Source of the DNA: Margaritispora aquatica
Lineage: Eukaryota; Ascomycota; Leotiomycetes; Helotiales; Discinellaceae
Reading direction: 5' to 3'
NCBI GenBank assembly: GCA_007644065.1
Contig: VJWN01000007.1
Coordinates: 682,001-746,000, forward strand
Length of the DNA stretch: 64,000 bases
Of this stretch, positions 1 through 13,000 are shown one piece after another (within the stretch, counting starts at the first letter, position 1; each line of letters begins with the position of its first letter). The notes beneath the pieces are model-generated. The model worked only from the letters and a program-made list of their open reading frames with translations. It did no database searches and was not told where the DNA came from. The translations under genes were made by a program, and so were the position numbers.

Positions 1-556
1 CTCTTCTTGCGCTCTGGCATGGCCCACTCAAGGTGTTTTATTGGTTGGTTCACTTCATCGCCTCTCAGACGCTTGTCAGCTGGATTTTTATCCTAGTGAA
101 CCAATTGAGATTGCGACGGGCTTGTAAAGCGCAGGGAATTGACGATGATGAGCTTCCTGCTTACTCAACTTGGTGGACTCGTGGGTTAGCTTCATGATTG
201 GCTTGGGAAAAATGCTAACACAATTCTAGCAACTTTGTCATATGTTGCTATCGTAGCATGTGTCCTTCTGCTTTGCACGTGCGGTGTGACGAGTTTTCTT
301 CCTGGCAACAATGATCACCGAATTACCTTCGCTGCTTACATGTAAGTCATCTTTTTGCCATGTTAAAATTTGCTGACGTAGGCGAAGTGATATACCTTTT
401 GTCTTTGTCCTCTGGTGGAGACGAAAAACTACAGTAGAGTCAGAAATCGTTGACCTGTATGAGATTCCTATTAGCGATCTTCTTGAAGACTTACAAAGGC
501 ATCCCGAGCCTGTTCTCCTGCGAATATCTATGTCCAAGGTGTTGTGGACTTCGTGA
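1..556 (+). CDS. Amino-acid permease, C-terminal part (5' end outside window)
   Basis: C-terminal part of an APC-superfamily (AA_permease/YAT type) plasma-membrane amino-acid transporter. The reading frame entering at base 3 gives a hydrophobic segment followed by RLRRACKAQGIDDDELP, which matches the conserved cytoplasmic loop (RxxKAxKAQGID..LP) of fungal permeases. Two introns are inferred: 181-229 (GTGGGT..CTAG, with GCTAAC) and 342-381 (GTAAGT..GTAG, with GCTGAC). Splicing joins this loop to TLSYVAIVACVLLL, then FLPGN, and then to a tail containing DLYEIPISDL and ending at TGA 554-556. The 40-bp second intron is short but keeps frame and signals. The start and most membrane segments lie left of the window, so substrate cannot be judged. 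It is transcribed toward the GT31 gene, so the two are convergent. Confidence 0.75.
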
Positions 557-815
557 TCGTATTTTGCTGTGCAGCAAGCGAGACATGAATGGTGAGGGGC
601 GAACTGCCTTTGTCATAAAGACAAGATATGTATTAAATCAAGTATTAGTACCAAGAATACAAGTTTTGGTGACATGTCAGTTTTTGAAACGGGTTAGAAA
701 GCATTGCAACCAACCTTGATTCAAATAAAATAGATGAACCTGACTTTGCTTTCAAGTAAATTTCATTCAATCATTCATTGCTACTATGCCATGCCTATTG
801 CAGTATTCCACCAAG

Positions 816-3289
816 CTATAAATTTGGCCACTCAGGTCCCTGGCAAGCATGTTCCTCAGTCCACTTCCGTATCCTCTCGACGTTCCACCCACTCTTGAAT
901 ACCACGTCTCCAGCATCATTTGGCGCGTGATACTGGCCCAACCGAAATGATGCTCCGAGCTTGCATGTCGATTCGAAGAACACCCATTGGAAACACGTTG
1001 GGTCTTCGGTGCATACCTTTCCGCACGCATCGAAGGAGGTATGTGCTACGGCTTCGGAGGGCGTGTAATGCGCTGTTTTGTCTTCGGGGTCGGGTGGTGG
1101 GTCGTCTCGCTTAGCGAAGGAACTCTTGGGTGTTGAGGGCTTGGTCGGTGTGTCCTCTGTGATATCACGGGATTGGAGCGCGAGTTTCTTCTTTTGTGCT
1201 GCTATGGCGCGGGAAATGCTGTCGATACCAGGTGATTGTTCGTCTACTTCCTCCTCCTCTTTTTCTTCTTCCTCTTCATCTTCGTTCGATCCTGGATCGA
1301 CTTCTGAGCTTTCAGTTCCGGTATCGGTTTCGTTCGTTTCTTCCTCTTCAGCTACTTCTTCAACTCCGTCTTCCTCCTCGTCTTCTCCGTTTGAGGTCGG
1401 TTCATCGGTTTCTGGTTCCTGTTCCGTGGAGCTGCCAACCAACTCCGAAACTGGTTCCCAACCAGGCTTCTTCTTGTTCTTGTTCTTCCCAAAAATAGCC
1501 GTCAATTCCTTCTGTTTAGTCCTCGTCGCGTTGGCCTTCAACTCCTTGAATCTCGCGCGCGTACTCTCCTCCACCTTCTTCGCCTCGTCCTCTGCTTTCT
1601 TCCGCTCCTCGTCCTGCTTCCTCTTGATCTCATCCGCTTGCTTCTTGAGCTCTATCTCTTTCTGCTGCTTCTCTTTCTCTTCGGCGGCTTTCGCGCGCTG
1701 CTTGTCGGCGACCTTTTTGCGGGCGACAGCGCCTTCGTCTTGGATCTTTTGGGAGTATTCCCGTCCATGGGAGAGGTTGTCCCAGTTGTCGCGGGAGGAG
1801 GTTAGGTGCGGCTCCACGAATTGAGTATACAGATCTGAGAAGATCGTTGCCTGTGTTCATGGACTTAGTTCTATGAAGCAGAGGAGTGAAGATTCAGGTG
1901 CTAGCATTTAGGCGAGGAAGAGAACCTACATTCGTAATTCCCATCATCTCTCTCCTACGCTCAAATCTCCACATTGAACTAACTTCATACGGTAGTATGT
2001 GATGCATTGTGACTACTGGCTGACACCAGTGATTATTCGGTCCATACGTAAAAGTTGTTGGTTTGTACCCGTTCATCAATGGATGCGCGACCGTAATGCC
2101 GACTCCCTTCTCCTTCAGCGCGATTCCCAACGCCAAATCTCCACAACACACATCCTTCATCTTTTCATCCCAACTCGCTGCCAGACCTTGTGGTTGGTCC
2201 GGTCCGAGCAGTTTGTTCATCGCGGCATTCGAGAGTACATACCCGCTTCCACCATGCGCGAATGCCGTGTCGCCAATCTGGACTGCGGAGCCGATATACA
2301 AAGGCTTGGTGGAGGAAAGTTTCGAGAGGAAGGTCGCGAGGTTGGAGAATACGATATAGGAATCTGTTTCGATGAAGACGTACCACTTGGCATTGGGGCG
2401 CATCTCGAAGGTCTCTTCGACCATGTGGATAAATTTGTACTTGTCGAGTACCCAACCTGGACGTGAGTCGCCATCAGATTTTTTGGAGGTGAGTTGTTGG
2501 ATGTCTTGTCCTGTTTGTTGGTACTTGCGACTGCGTAGCTACTATATTAGCATGTGTTCCTTCTCCATTGAAACCGTTTTACGGTTCGGGCCAGGTTCTT
2601 ATCACTAACATATCTCGGTATATTTCAAAATCTGGATCTGAGGTCTTGAGGTTTTGGTCGACATTTCTAAGCGCATCGTTGATGAGGAAGGGTCCAAGTG
2701 AGCCTTGCTCATCTGAGAAGAAGAGGATGTCCTGTTCTGAGAGGTATCGTAGGGTGGTGCCGAGTTGAATTGCAAGTTGGCCCAACTCTTGGGCTCCAGT
2801 CTTGAAGACTATTACAATGCCTTCTGCTCTTAGTTTGGCGACGATTTCCTGCTCTGGGGAATGGTTTCCCTGTGGAAAAGCTGCAGAATCATAGCTGGTT
2901 CTTGATCCGAAGGGGTCGTTTGGACCAGAGGAGGGGTAAGCCGGGAAGACAGGGCAAGCTTGTGTTTTCTGTGGTATGACCGAGGTGACTGTGAGTGTGG
3001 ACGTAAAAGATATTATTTTGGTCGTTACTACTGACTCCACCGCGGTAGTGGTAAATAATTGTGTTCGTGTGGTTTTGAAAGCAGTGGTCGTGCTGATTGG
3101 TATGCACTCAACCGAGCTGGGTGCGTGTAGTGCGAACGGATTGGTGCCATTGAGATATGATGTAATCTTCTTCGTGTTAAATTTCGGCAAGGCACTGTAG
3201 TTTATGGGTCGGTAGAGCGAGAAAGTAAAGACGCAGAGAAAAACTATTATAAAAACGTTACCCAGTCTCCTGGTAAGAGGAGAGAACAT
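816..3289 (-). CDS. Glycosyltransferase family 31 protein with charged insertion and PAN/Apple-like C-terminus
   Basis: Likely a Golgi type II membrane glycosyltransferase (fungal GT31); donor and acceptor are unknown. Exons run 3289-2610, 2530-1930 and 1850-816 (introns 2531-2609 and 1851-1929), giving 771 aa. The start at 3289 is preferred over the in-frame ATG at 3385 because it puts a short basic tail before a single membrane segment (about residues 10-27). A Thr-rich stem follows. The catalytic part holds PGWVLDKYKF, ETDSYI (the DxD-like position of fungal GT31) and HGGSGYVLS. After GITN|ATIFSDLY comes a roughly 200-residue Lys/Glu-rich coiled-coil-like and acidic stretch. Last is a Cys-containing segment (CGKVC..DPTCFQW..STCKLG) resembling the PAN/Apple-like end of such proteins. 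The first intron has an alternative donor, so residues around it are uncertain. No neighbour suggests a pathway. Confidence 0.85.
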
Positions 3290-5176
3290 GATTGAATTGA
3301 CAACAAGAAAGAAATGAGCAACGCCGCGCAGGAAATGAGAACCAAGATTGAATAGGTTCAGGAATGGGCGAGAAAGGATCGTCAACAGAGGGGACTGTTT
3401 GGGTCATCAGGGGTGAAGTTGGAATGAGAGATGAGTTGTCTTAACACCATTTTAAGAATGAGAGACACTGTCTTGAACGGCAAACCACTTTCGGAGAGAA
3501 TTTGTTATTGGTAGCGGCAGATCTTCCTTTTGGCAAGGATGAGATATGAAAATAGATGGTTTGGGGAATTCGTTTTTCGAACATGCCAAATACGACCAAC
3601 ATGTGATAATGAAGGGATGTGCACAACGAGAACCCTTACTTATTAGATCATTATTTAATAACACCCCAGGGATGTCTTCCTGCATCCTATGGTATTCGAC
3701 TTTTCGATTAGGAACGATGTCTTTGCTAGTGAGAAGTCCATACTCCTTAGACATTTTGCTTTTTCTCCTACTTGAGTGAGAACTTTGTTTTTCTGGAAAG
3801 ATGGTTTCAGACTTCTTCACTATGGTATTTTATGATTCAATTCAAAGGGGAAGTAAGTATCTTCGTGATTTTTTTGATGTTGTATGATCTGTAAGCGAGA
3901 AGCAATTCTCTTGTCGTCATTCAAATAGGGTTGGATATTAGAACTCCAAGCCGCTAACGTCCCATGCTTCCACCTAGTGCAACCTAAATCAAACTGGATA
4001 TACATTATACCTATTTGAATACAAAGCAGTTTCGCTCGGCTTTTGATACCCTGTAGTTGCTAAGAATTGTTTTGGTTATCGGCCGTATAATCACCAAAAC
4101 ATTTTTGTTGATGATGGGAGCAGACGCTTCATGTTCGTTTGTATGTATATAAATCTGTGTCATATCATTAGCTTGCGGCTCAATTCATACTCGAGAGCTG
4201 AGACTTCCCACTCCAGACACATGTTGCCAGATATGTGTCAATTACAATATAGCAAGATCTAAATAGTATTAGCATTTGTTTTCAAGGTTTTCTGTGCTTG
4301 GGGGACAGAGGAGATAACATCTTGGGCTTCCTTGAAGGGCCATGGCGCAACTACCTGATTTTATCATTTCCTACTTGAAATACATAAATCTGGTTTCTTA
4401 TTCCTATTCTTGGATTCTCATTATGAATGTCATAGTAAGAAAGCAAGTGAGTATCACTAGGTCTATCTCCACTTAAGAAAGAGGTTACAATTATTAACAA
4501 AGCATGTTCTCTTACTTCAGTCCAAGCTCTCGGGGTGAAGCCGACATAATCCTCAAAGATATGCCATGGGTTCACAGCAAACTTCTAGCTCTTAGCGTGT
4601 GGTTTAGTTCAGACAGAAGCCTTGCCTTTATAACCAGCAACAACTACCTACCAATAATGAAGCCGGTGAAGCAAGACACGTCACAAGACATCACTTAGAA
4701 AATTAATAGGAAAGAAAATATTAGGTATGTATTGGTTTGTTTGTTGTTCATCGTACTTAAGACTACGACTCTCGACTGAGGCATTGAGCCTGCATTGAGC
4801 CTGCGTTTAAAGTTGTAGGTAGTGGTGGTGAAGTAAGAAGGAAGGAAGTTAGAGTAATACAGGTGTTGCCTCCCATCCATCCATCTATCAGTGCTAGCCT
4901 ATTGTTATATCCCTGCCTGCCTGCCTGCCTGACTGGTGTTCTACACTACTCTGCCATTCCATCCATCCATCTTCTAGCGTAGAAGCGATGCTTAACATAC
5001 ATCGCTACCACTGTAGCGAAGAAATCTCTGCTGCTAAGCAAGTAGCTAAATCCTTAGCCAGTCTCCCTCGACCAAACTCCATATGCACATTCAATCCATG
5101 AAGTGCTTATATCATCCTGCACAGCTCAAACCACAGTGGGTCAGAAAGAGCGTACACAACCTCCAATACAACACAC
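3290..5176. other. Intergenic, no gene seen
   Basis: About 1.9 kb between two minus-strand genes. Open frames here are short and lack family motifs. It contains an imperfect 11-bp duplication (TTGAGCCTGCA/TTGAGCCTGCG, about 4784-4805) and a TGCC microsatellite near 4912-4931. The left end should hold the GT31 promoter and the right end the nma111 terminator, but no specific site is evident. Confidence 0.5.
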
Positions 5177-8100
5177 TCAGATCTCACTAACCGACTCGTC
5201 CGCCTCGAAGCCCTCGCCGGAAATGATGTTGATACCCTCGGTTCCCTCACCCTTGACCATCTTGCCCTGCTCGTAGGTGACTCTCCTCCATCCGCCCGAG
5301 GATTGTGCGTCAGGTGAGGTAGGGTCCTTGATCCACTCGGTGGTGGGGAAGTAGTGGTCGTTCTTCTTCATGGTGATTACCCATGGCACGTTGTCGAAGG
5401 TCATGGCTTTGAGACGGAAATCTGTGGTTGTTAGAATGTCCAAGATATAAGGGATAGAATCTGGGGGGAACTTACAAGTGTTGTCAGGAATGTCGACTAC
5501 GGCTTTCAAGAAACTCTCAAGGTCCCTGGTTGGCTTGCCGTTGACGTGAGTGATGAAGTTGGTAGGTGCAAGGCCATACTGGTAGGCAGGTGAACCTCTT
5601 GAGCGAGCAGATACATATACCTCGCTGTGAAGCTTGCTGATTTGCTGTCTAACTGCGTGATGAGGACGATGCAAGATAGCACCACAGAAGCTGATAGCTT
5701 TGTCTGTTTCAAGATCATCTGCCGAGACAGTTGAACATTTCAGAGAGATCTCCTTGGTGTCCCGAATGATGACTGCGTCGAGAACCTCGTGGTCATACAT
5801 CACGTCGAGCTCGGAGACACGAGTGATGATTTTGCCGTTCAAGCTCAAGAGCAAATCACCTTCCATGAGAGATCCTTCCTTATCATCTCGCTCGAAAGTA
5901 CGTTTGCGCACCATGAAGAGCTGATGGCGGGCTGAGTTGTCTTCGGTGACTTTCTTGATCCATTCATCTGATGCACCCATAATGCGGGCTTGGCTCATTT
6001 GAATGGCGCTAAACTCGACGCTCAGCATACGCAACTTAGGCTGTTCTCCACGTTGTATTTGTTGAATAACTGGGAGAAGTGTTGGTGTGGCGAGGCCAAG
6101 ATGGTAGTCGGTATCTTTCGATGTGACTGGTGATCGTTCGCCGAGGTAGGTCAGCCAGAGAGCCTGTACAGTTCCGTCATCTCCTACTAATACACCGCTG
6201 CCGCATTGTCCGCTGAGACTTGTGTCCACGGTAATGGCATCGACGTTGATAGCACGGTATCTTGGAGCTCCTGAGTTGGCCGGGATTGCAACAGCTGTGA
6301 TATCAGTAACTGTTGTCTGAGCAATCACAATACGCATGTTCTGGTTGAAACCAACGAAGTATGTCGAGGCACCTTGAGTAATGTGTTTGGTGCTCAATTT
6401 GGCACTCTGCACAGGCGCATCAACCAGCGAAGGATCGTATTTGATGACCGCGTAATTCTGCAAAGGATGCATGAAAATGACTTTTCCTTCAACGATTATG
6501 GAGTCTGCAATTGTGATAGAAATGTCGCAAAGATCATAGGGGACAATGGCTCGAGAGATAACCACCAAGCCCTTCTCCGCATCAATCACAACACCCATGC
6601 CCCATTTTCTATTGCGAGGGAAGCCATCAAGTTTCAAAGGCATCTGACACAATACGCGCACGAAACTCCGAACGATATCAGCTGCTGCTGGATGTGAAGT
6701 GTTCTCAAGCTGGATGAAGCTTGCGGAGCGTGTGACTGGTGGAATAGCAGGTAAAGCATCAGCTAAATCCGAGAAATCCCAAAGTCCAGTTTCGTCATTT
6801 CTGACAGCCAACCTCATCTTACTTGACCAATGGCGGTCAATATGCAAAATAGTTGTATTCAGAGAATGCAAATCGCGAAGATGTTTGTATGTAACAACCA
6901 CACGGGTCTTGTCAGGAATATTCTTCATGACTTCGATAAATGTCTTCAGATCAGGAGTCTTCTTATGATCAACACTCACAATAATCCAGCCATTGTCTGT
7001 GCTTTCAAATCTGAAAGATCCTGTTGCTTCGCACACAAACACGCCCTTACAAGCCACGGCATACAATCTAGCTTGCTGGTATGACAGATCATGGAAACTT
7101 GCGCCAGCTACTGACACAAATCGATCGGGGGTAATGGCATGCAGGTCACCAACTTTCACGGTCACTTCAACGTCTTCTCCACCACGTTGTAATAACAAGT
7201 TGACGTTGCCATCCACACTCGAATCCAAGATATCGTCTAGCCGGATAAATTGGGTGAGCAGCTCTCCATTCACCTTGATCAACACATCTCCTTCCTCAAT
7301 TTTGCTATCCGAGGGACCTTCTGGTAACACAATCTCAGCGACCAGCATACCTGTTTCCTTGGGGAAGCCTTTTCGAATGGCGCCCTCCCACTCAGGGCTC
7401 AATCCAAGTCTTCGGCATTCGTCAAATGGCTTGATCATCCATTGACATTGAATTGTACCTCTTGTAATCGGTTTTCCAGCCTGTATACACTTGAGGGCTC
7501 GTAATGGTCGATCGAGGGGCAAAAAGTAGTCGGTTGCTGCTCCATCACTCCTACCACCAGCTTGTAAAGCCACCGCATATCCATCGATATTGACCACGGG
7601 AGAGCCTGAACTTCCACCACTTGCAGCAGCCGCGGCTTGTATGTAGTTAGTGTTGAAATCGCAGTATCCATCACCGTATTCTGGCGCATTCCTGTCCAAT
7701 CTACTGATCACTCCAGAGAGAATACTGAGTTTTTCACCAGCGTCATTTCCAACGACTCTGATTTCTGAACCAACCTTCGCAAGATCCGGTCTCAGTTCAA
7801 GAGCAGACACTGGCATGTATTTGATGGCTTTTGGGTCAAAACGAAGAATTCCAAAGTCGTGCACAGGATCGCGATAGACTGGATAGGCGTCGACTTCCTC
7901 ATGATTGTCGAAAATGCAATATCCCCAAAAGGGACCAGATCCTACCACATGGCGATTTGTCATGATATAACTGCAAAAGATCAGCGCAAGCTTTTCAAAC
8001 ATCTATTTCGTACATACCCTCTTTCGGCATCGACTACAAACCCAGTAGCTTCACTAGTCAAGGCAGCATCTGTGTCAAAAGAGCATGTTTGGCAGAATCT

Positions 8101-8337
8101 GATAGATACAACGTTCCTGACCACATTCTCTACACATGCCTGCCACTCTGCTGTATCTGCCACCGCTGTAGGGATCCTCACGTCTTCAACTTCCATCTCC
8201 TCATCCTCATAGAGCTGAACTTCGGGCGTGTTCTCCCCAGCTGATTCCTTACCATTGAGCGCTCGCTGCTGCTTCTGCGGGCGATCAGTTGGCGATCCTG
8301 GGTGCTGCTTGCGCTTGGTGCCGTTGATTCCGTTCAT
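5177..8337 (-). CDS. nma111: Nuclear HtrA-type serine protease Nma111
   Basis: Large HtrA-like serine protease with PDZ domains; the yeast relative acts in the nucleus and is linked to apoptosis-like death and lipid homeostasis. Exons run 8337-8018, 7970-5476 and 5421-5177, giving 1019 aa, the usual family size. The second intron (54 bp) is in frame and open, but its removal restores the family sequence [13 protein letters not shown]. The basic N-terminal region ([11 protein letters not shown]...) is nuclear-signal-like. The catalytic triad is visible: His114 in TNRHVVG, Asp145 in [10 protein letters not shown] and Ser228 in GGSSGSP. PDZ-like segments follow, then a second protease-like half in which the triad is not preserved (CGSGVLV), then further PDZ-like segments. 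This two-halves layout is normal for the family. An upstream in-frame ATG at 8541 exists but would add an atypical leader. Confidence 0.95.
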
Positions 8338-9225
8338 TTTAGCGTATTTTGTAATTGAAGATGTATTAAAAGCTCGGAAATTTTGATTGCGTAAAGACGT
8401 CAAAGAAGTGTTATTCTGGAATCTGAGATCCAGAGTTTGAATTCGATTCCTTTGTATTGATACAAGGCTTGGGGGAAATGCTGGCTGAGAGAAGCACGTC
8501 AAAGAGTGGTGTCCCAGTCGCAGGAGAGAAACTCTATTCATCCAGCATGCAGTGCACCGTTCTCAATTGACGTGTTAAAGGAGCGTAGGGCGGTAGTAAG
8601 ACTGGAGATACAGCTGGCTAGTTATGCCAGTTAAGGTTGATATGTTTGTCAAATGGTGTTGAAGTTGAGTTTCTGTCAGGATTTCCAGTGGTTTGGGGCG
8701 GAACGGAAGAATATTAACGCGGGCCCATCATCCTGGTTATCAACCCTGTGAGAAGCAACGAACGTCCGATGCAATGCACAACACAAGCATCAACCTTGGT
8801 TCGAAACTTGTTGTTATTCAGGCACATATGAGGCGTTATTCGGTTAGTATGTCACTGCGATGGGTCACAAACTTTTCTATTCGCAGATTTTGATTTGTGG
8901 GTTTTCCTCTAAGACCTAAAAGTCTAGTAGATAATCACACGAGAATCCATAAAGGCCTATCCGAAGATAGCAGAATATCCAGTCCCAACGCAATAAGCCA
9001 ATCCACAATCCTCAAAGAGAATCAATAGAGCCTATGTTATGAGGACTTTCTTGCCGGACTAAAGGAACCCAACCTCAACTCCATGCTTGCAATGCCAGAA
9101 ATTCGAATGCAGAAATGACCCACTAACATCTCGCCTAAAATAATTGTCAGTGTGGCCTCAAGAAGAATGTAGAGAGAATATCTTACAGATAGCTTGATGA
9201 GAAGAGAATCCATTTCTAGCGAACT
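8338..9225. other. Intergenic between nma111 and SANT-like gene
   Basis: About 0.9 kb holding the nma111 promoter (divergence is not shared, since the next gene is also on the minus strand and ends here). Short open frames without motifs only. No repeat or RNA gene seen. Confidence 0.5.
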
Positions 9226-10030
9226 TCAGTCCATTTCTTCATCCTTGGTCTCAGCAGCTAGTGCCTTCGCCTTTCGCTTGCGGGGAGTCTTGACGACGTT
9301 GCCATCAGCATCTAAATTCCGATTAGCTCACACACTGTGTATGTGATCCAAGTACTGACCAAGCTCAGTGGCCTTCTTCTTTCTTGGAGTGGCTGGCTTC
9401 TTGGCAACCTTGTTTGCGGGTTCACTAGAGCCATTTCCAACAGCTGCAGCATCGGCGCGAATCTTTTGCCACTGATGGGAGAGGGCCTTGGTAGTTCGAC
9501 CAGGCATCTCGATGTCGGCCAACTTCACAGACTTCCCATCGGACAACTGGTCAATGACCTTGAGGAGGAAGTTGTACTGTAAGGATTGGTGAGCATGAGA
9601 GGATTCAATATAAATTGTAGATATACCTTCTCTGCCTCCGACCATCCACCTGCCTTACCACCAGCAGCAACAGCAGCTCCCTCATCGTTCTCGTTGACAT
9701 CCATGTCTTTCTTAAGTGGGAATACGTCGCGGACCTGTGGTTGTGTTAACAAGTTCTCCCCACAAGCAATGAAGGATGAGGTGGTTGCTAAGCGACCTCG
9801 CTTATTTTCGGCTGGAGAAATGGAGTCGGATCTGAAAGTTCTGTGAAGTTCGTGAAGTCTGTGAAGAGGAGTTGGAATGCATGTCTCGCTTACGCGTGCC
9901 GAAGCGAAGGGGCTTGGGAAAGATTGAAGAGTAAATGGCGAGAATAGATACATACACTTGGTTGATCTGGGTCAACCTTAGTCTTTGCGCTGGTTCCGTA
10001 ACGGAATCCATTTGGGAGTTGGGGAGCCAT
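9226..10030 (-). CDS. Small SANT/Myb-like nuclear protein with basic tail
   Basis: Predicted 161-aa DNA- or chromatin-binding protein of unknown specific role. Exons run 10030-9956, 9734-9627, 9576-9360 and 9311-9226, all with GT..AG introns (221, 50 and 48 bp), and the summed length is a multiple of three. The middle carries a SANT/Myb-like segment: GGWSEAEKYNFLLKVIDQL, then a helix with ADIEMPGRTTKALSHQWQKI, as in short fungal Myb-like proteins. The C-terminal third is Lys/Pro-rich, with KKPATPRKKK and KTPRKRKAKA resembling AT-hook or nuclear-localisation motifs, and it ends in an acidic KDEEMD. The first exon is short, so the 221-bp intron could hide an alternative start. Without splicing the gene breaks into frames of 105 and 142 codons. 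Confidence 0.75.
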
Positions 10031-13000
10031 TGTTGCTTGTGATAGGTGATATGATGTTGTGTGTAGGAATTGGAGGAAGGAGAAGACTCGAGCAGATAAC
10101 TCCCACAACAAGCCACCGTCAACCGTTGCCTGAGGTCGACGACACGACAATGCCTCGCGACATCATCATGAACTCACGTATAATGAATCCATGATGGTGA
10201 ACTCGCGGTCATTTTTCATTGTCGCTTGATATTTTGATTTTGGGTAGGATTTTTGCAGACTGTGCAGATGAGGGGTAAGGCAAGGGGGAACAACGCTGAA
10301 CCAGAAACACGAAAGGAGAGCTGTTTACGCGTACCTGCGGGTTCTCTTTGGGGTTTGGAGTTGTTCTAATGAACTAGTATTGAAGGACTTGGTAATCTTA
10401 ATTCTTTGGAGGAGTATTGAGGAAGTATCGGTGTTGAGACCGGAGTTGAATGTTGATGTTTCCGGTGGCAGGTTTGGCGAGGAGACGGCCGTTTATCAGA
10501 GCCAGATTTTGGGAAATCACCACGATCTCAAGCGAGCTGCTCTAGAGTAAGCTAATACTATTCTGGAATAGGCAGAAAGAAAGGTTAGAAGCTTTCCAAG
10601 GCTAGTTTCAAGGCATTAGTATGGATAGATTTGTTCATATCGACCCTTAGGCATAGTTCGGGAGTTAGGTGTGCTAACGTAGGCAATACCTTACACGTCG
10701 AATACTGCTTTACACTGCCAGAAAGATTCTATTTGCAGTCCAAATTCACGGATCAGGACAGTGATTTAGATGTTGAATCTCCAAACAGCTTCTGATAGAA
10801 GGCCCGGCAGGTAAGTGTAGCTCTCATCTTGGGCACATTGCAAATCCTTTTTTTTTCTGTTTAGCGAGGTCTTTCATCGTGTGTATGCTCCGATTTCACA
10901 CATTCAAACAATACAATCTAATACCCAGTCTAGCATCAGCTTTGACTTTAAACTCCGAGTGCAGCATTCATGGATACACTTTAAAGTCTTCACTGACAAG
11001 TACTACAACAGACCACGATCACGAGACCAATCCCTCAAAATTGCAGCATGCTCGAAGCATGTTATTGCCCCCACATAAGATTGTTATGGAGTGTGCAATA
11101 CTAGATTCCGTAGCTCTTGGCTACTTTCCTCTCGTCCTTTAGCTACAAGATCGAGTTTCCTCGACCACAACATTCGATAAGGACTCTCAAAACAAGTGCA
11201 ATAAATTCTCTTTTTACAGTGGAAATAGCGAAAGCGTGAGTAAGATTAGTCCATACTAGGCTTCCAATAAGGTGCCCCCCAATCTCTGGCAAAAAGGTCT
11301 GCTGTAAGCCTGTTGGATGAAAATTCTAAACTTCACAACTTTGCAACTCCCGCCTTAGTCTGCTGCAAGACTCTATCAAATCCAATATAAATCTCATGCT
11401 GTAAGGATAGATTTTTATGAGGTCAACACTTCAGTTCAGATCATGAGGCGCCACATAGAAGTATCAGACTTGCGCCGAATGCACACCACACACATTTAAC
11501 TTCGAATAGAAACGCAGTTCTCGTGTCTCCTGACCCATTGGGAGAATTGAATCTAGTGACTTGTACCGTAGATTACTTGGAATTCACATAGGCACGACAA
11601 GCAGCAAAAAGTCCTTCCCTTGACAACAAAGCAAAATCGCGATCGCCAATCCTCATTTATCTTCCAAAACATAATTATTTTCATTCTCGCGCCCGGGAAG
11701 GAAACATCTTGGTTATGAGTTCAAAAATACCACGACTCCCGACAAAGTTTTCCTGGCTATTCCGCGCCTCGATTTCTCATCATCATGCCAATGCAATGAC
11801 GCCGCAGGGATGTTCACCTCGCTATTAAGCTAACACAACGACCACCAAGGAGATCTTTGATTTGAGGAGAGGGGTTTTCCAACACCACATGAGAGACACA
11901 AAACCTCAAGTGTCGACTTCTTGAAAGTAACAAAATGCAGTGAGGACCTGGAAATGTAACAATGAAATTAACATCCGTTCAAACCCAAGCAAACTCAAAT
12001 AACAAGAAACTCGAGTAAATTAAATACTCAAATCTTGAGCTCCAGATGAATAAAAGCAGTGTAATCATACACAAAGAAATTCAAGCGCAACAAGCAACAG
12101 CAGCAGTAATGGCAAATAACAGAAACTCGGCGTTCTCCAATGTCTTATAATGACGCGATTTAAATGTGCATCTGTTGGGTTGCTAGGTACCGAATACTCA
12201 TTGACTCAGTTATTAATTACCAACCCAGATCCAATTTCCCGTAAATCAAAAGCTCAAGTAGCACATTAGCTGCTAGCGATGACAACAGGTGTTAGAAATA
12301 TATTTGACAGCAGTTACAACAATAACATCGCCGACCTGAACCTTGACACAAACGGTAAAAGTCATGGTCGACAGCAACTGCGTACACCTCTCCTCAAATA
12401 TCGCTAGGTATACCTAGAAATATCCTCATGAACAAGCCAGGAAGTTGAAAAAGAATCCAAAGCCCAAGCCTAGATGGAATCTTTGAAAGTGCTTCCTCAA
12501 GAACACTGGTGCTGTTGGTGAAGTTCCGCAACAAACTCCCTGTTTAGTAGTATCCACACCACCCTTCCTCACTTGACCCCAGAACCAGAAAAGCGACGGC
12601 GCTGTCAACATCAGGAGCAGAATGTTAAAAGTCCAATCAACAGGTCCGGAGTGACCGGTTGAGTTGCCAGATCTGTCCAAAATCAATTGTCTCGGGACTT
12701 GGATGCTAGTCTCGGCATTCGTCATAAGAGGCGGAAGCTTGTCGTCGCTATCGGGTAACTCTCAGGTACAGTAGCTCAAAGACCGAGACTCTGACTACCT
12801 AGTGGTCCACGAAATTTTAACATGGACTGCTCGACGGGGTGCGAAAGAGTTCGACGAAACGGAAGCAAGGGAGTGTGTACATTAGCCTTGAGGAATCGAC
12901 TGTTGAAGCAGGGTTTATGGTGCAGTAGCAAGAGAAAGAGATGAGGGCACAATGTATTGGAATAATCTTTTGATTCGTTTCGTTCGTTTGTTTTCATCCG

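Noticed and set aside
1078..1824. 248-codon plus-strand frame rich in Ser/Phe
   Set aside because: Antisense shadow of the Lys/Glu-rich part of the GT31 gene; the opposite strand has clear family motifs.
3452..3820. 122-codon minus-strand frame
   Set aside because: No domain, no splice support and irregular composition; cannot be separated from chance.
5422..5475. 18 extra residues in Nma111 if not spliced
   Set aside because: The stretch has GTAAGT..CACAG ends and its removal restores the conserved family sequence, so it is treated as an intron.
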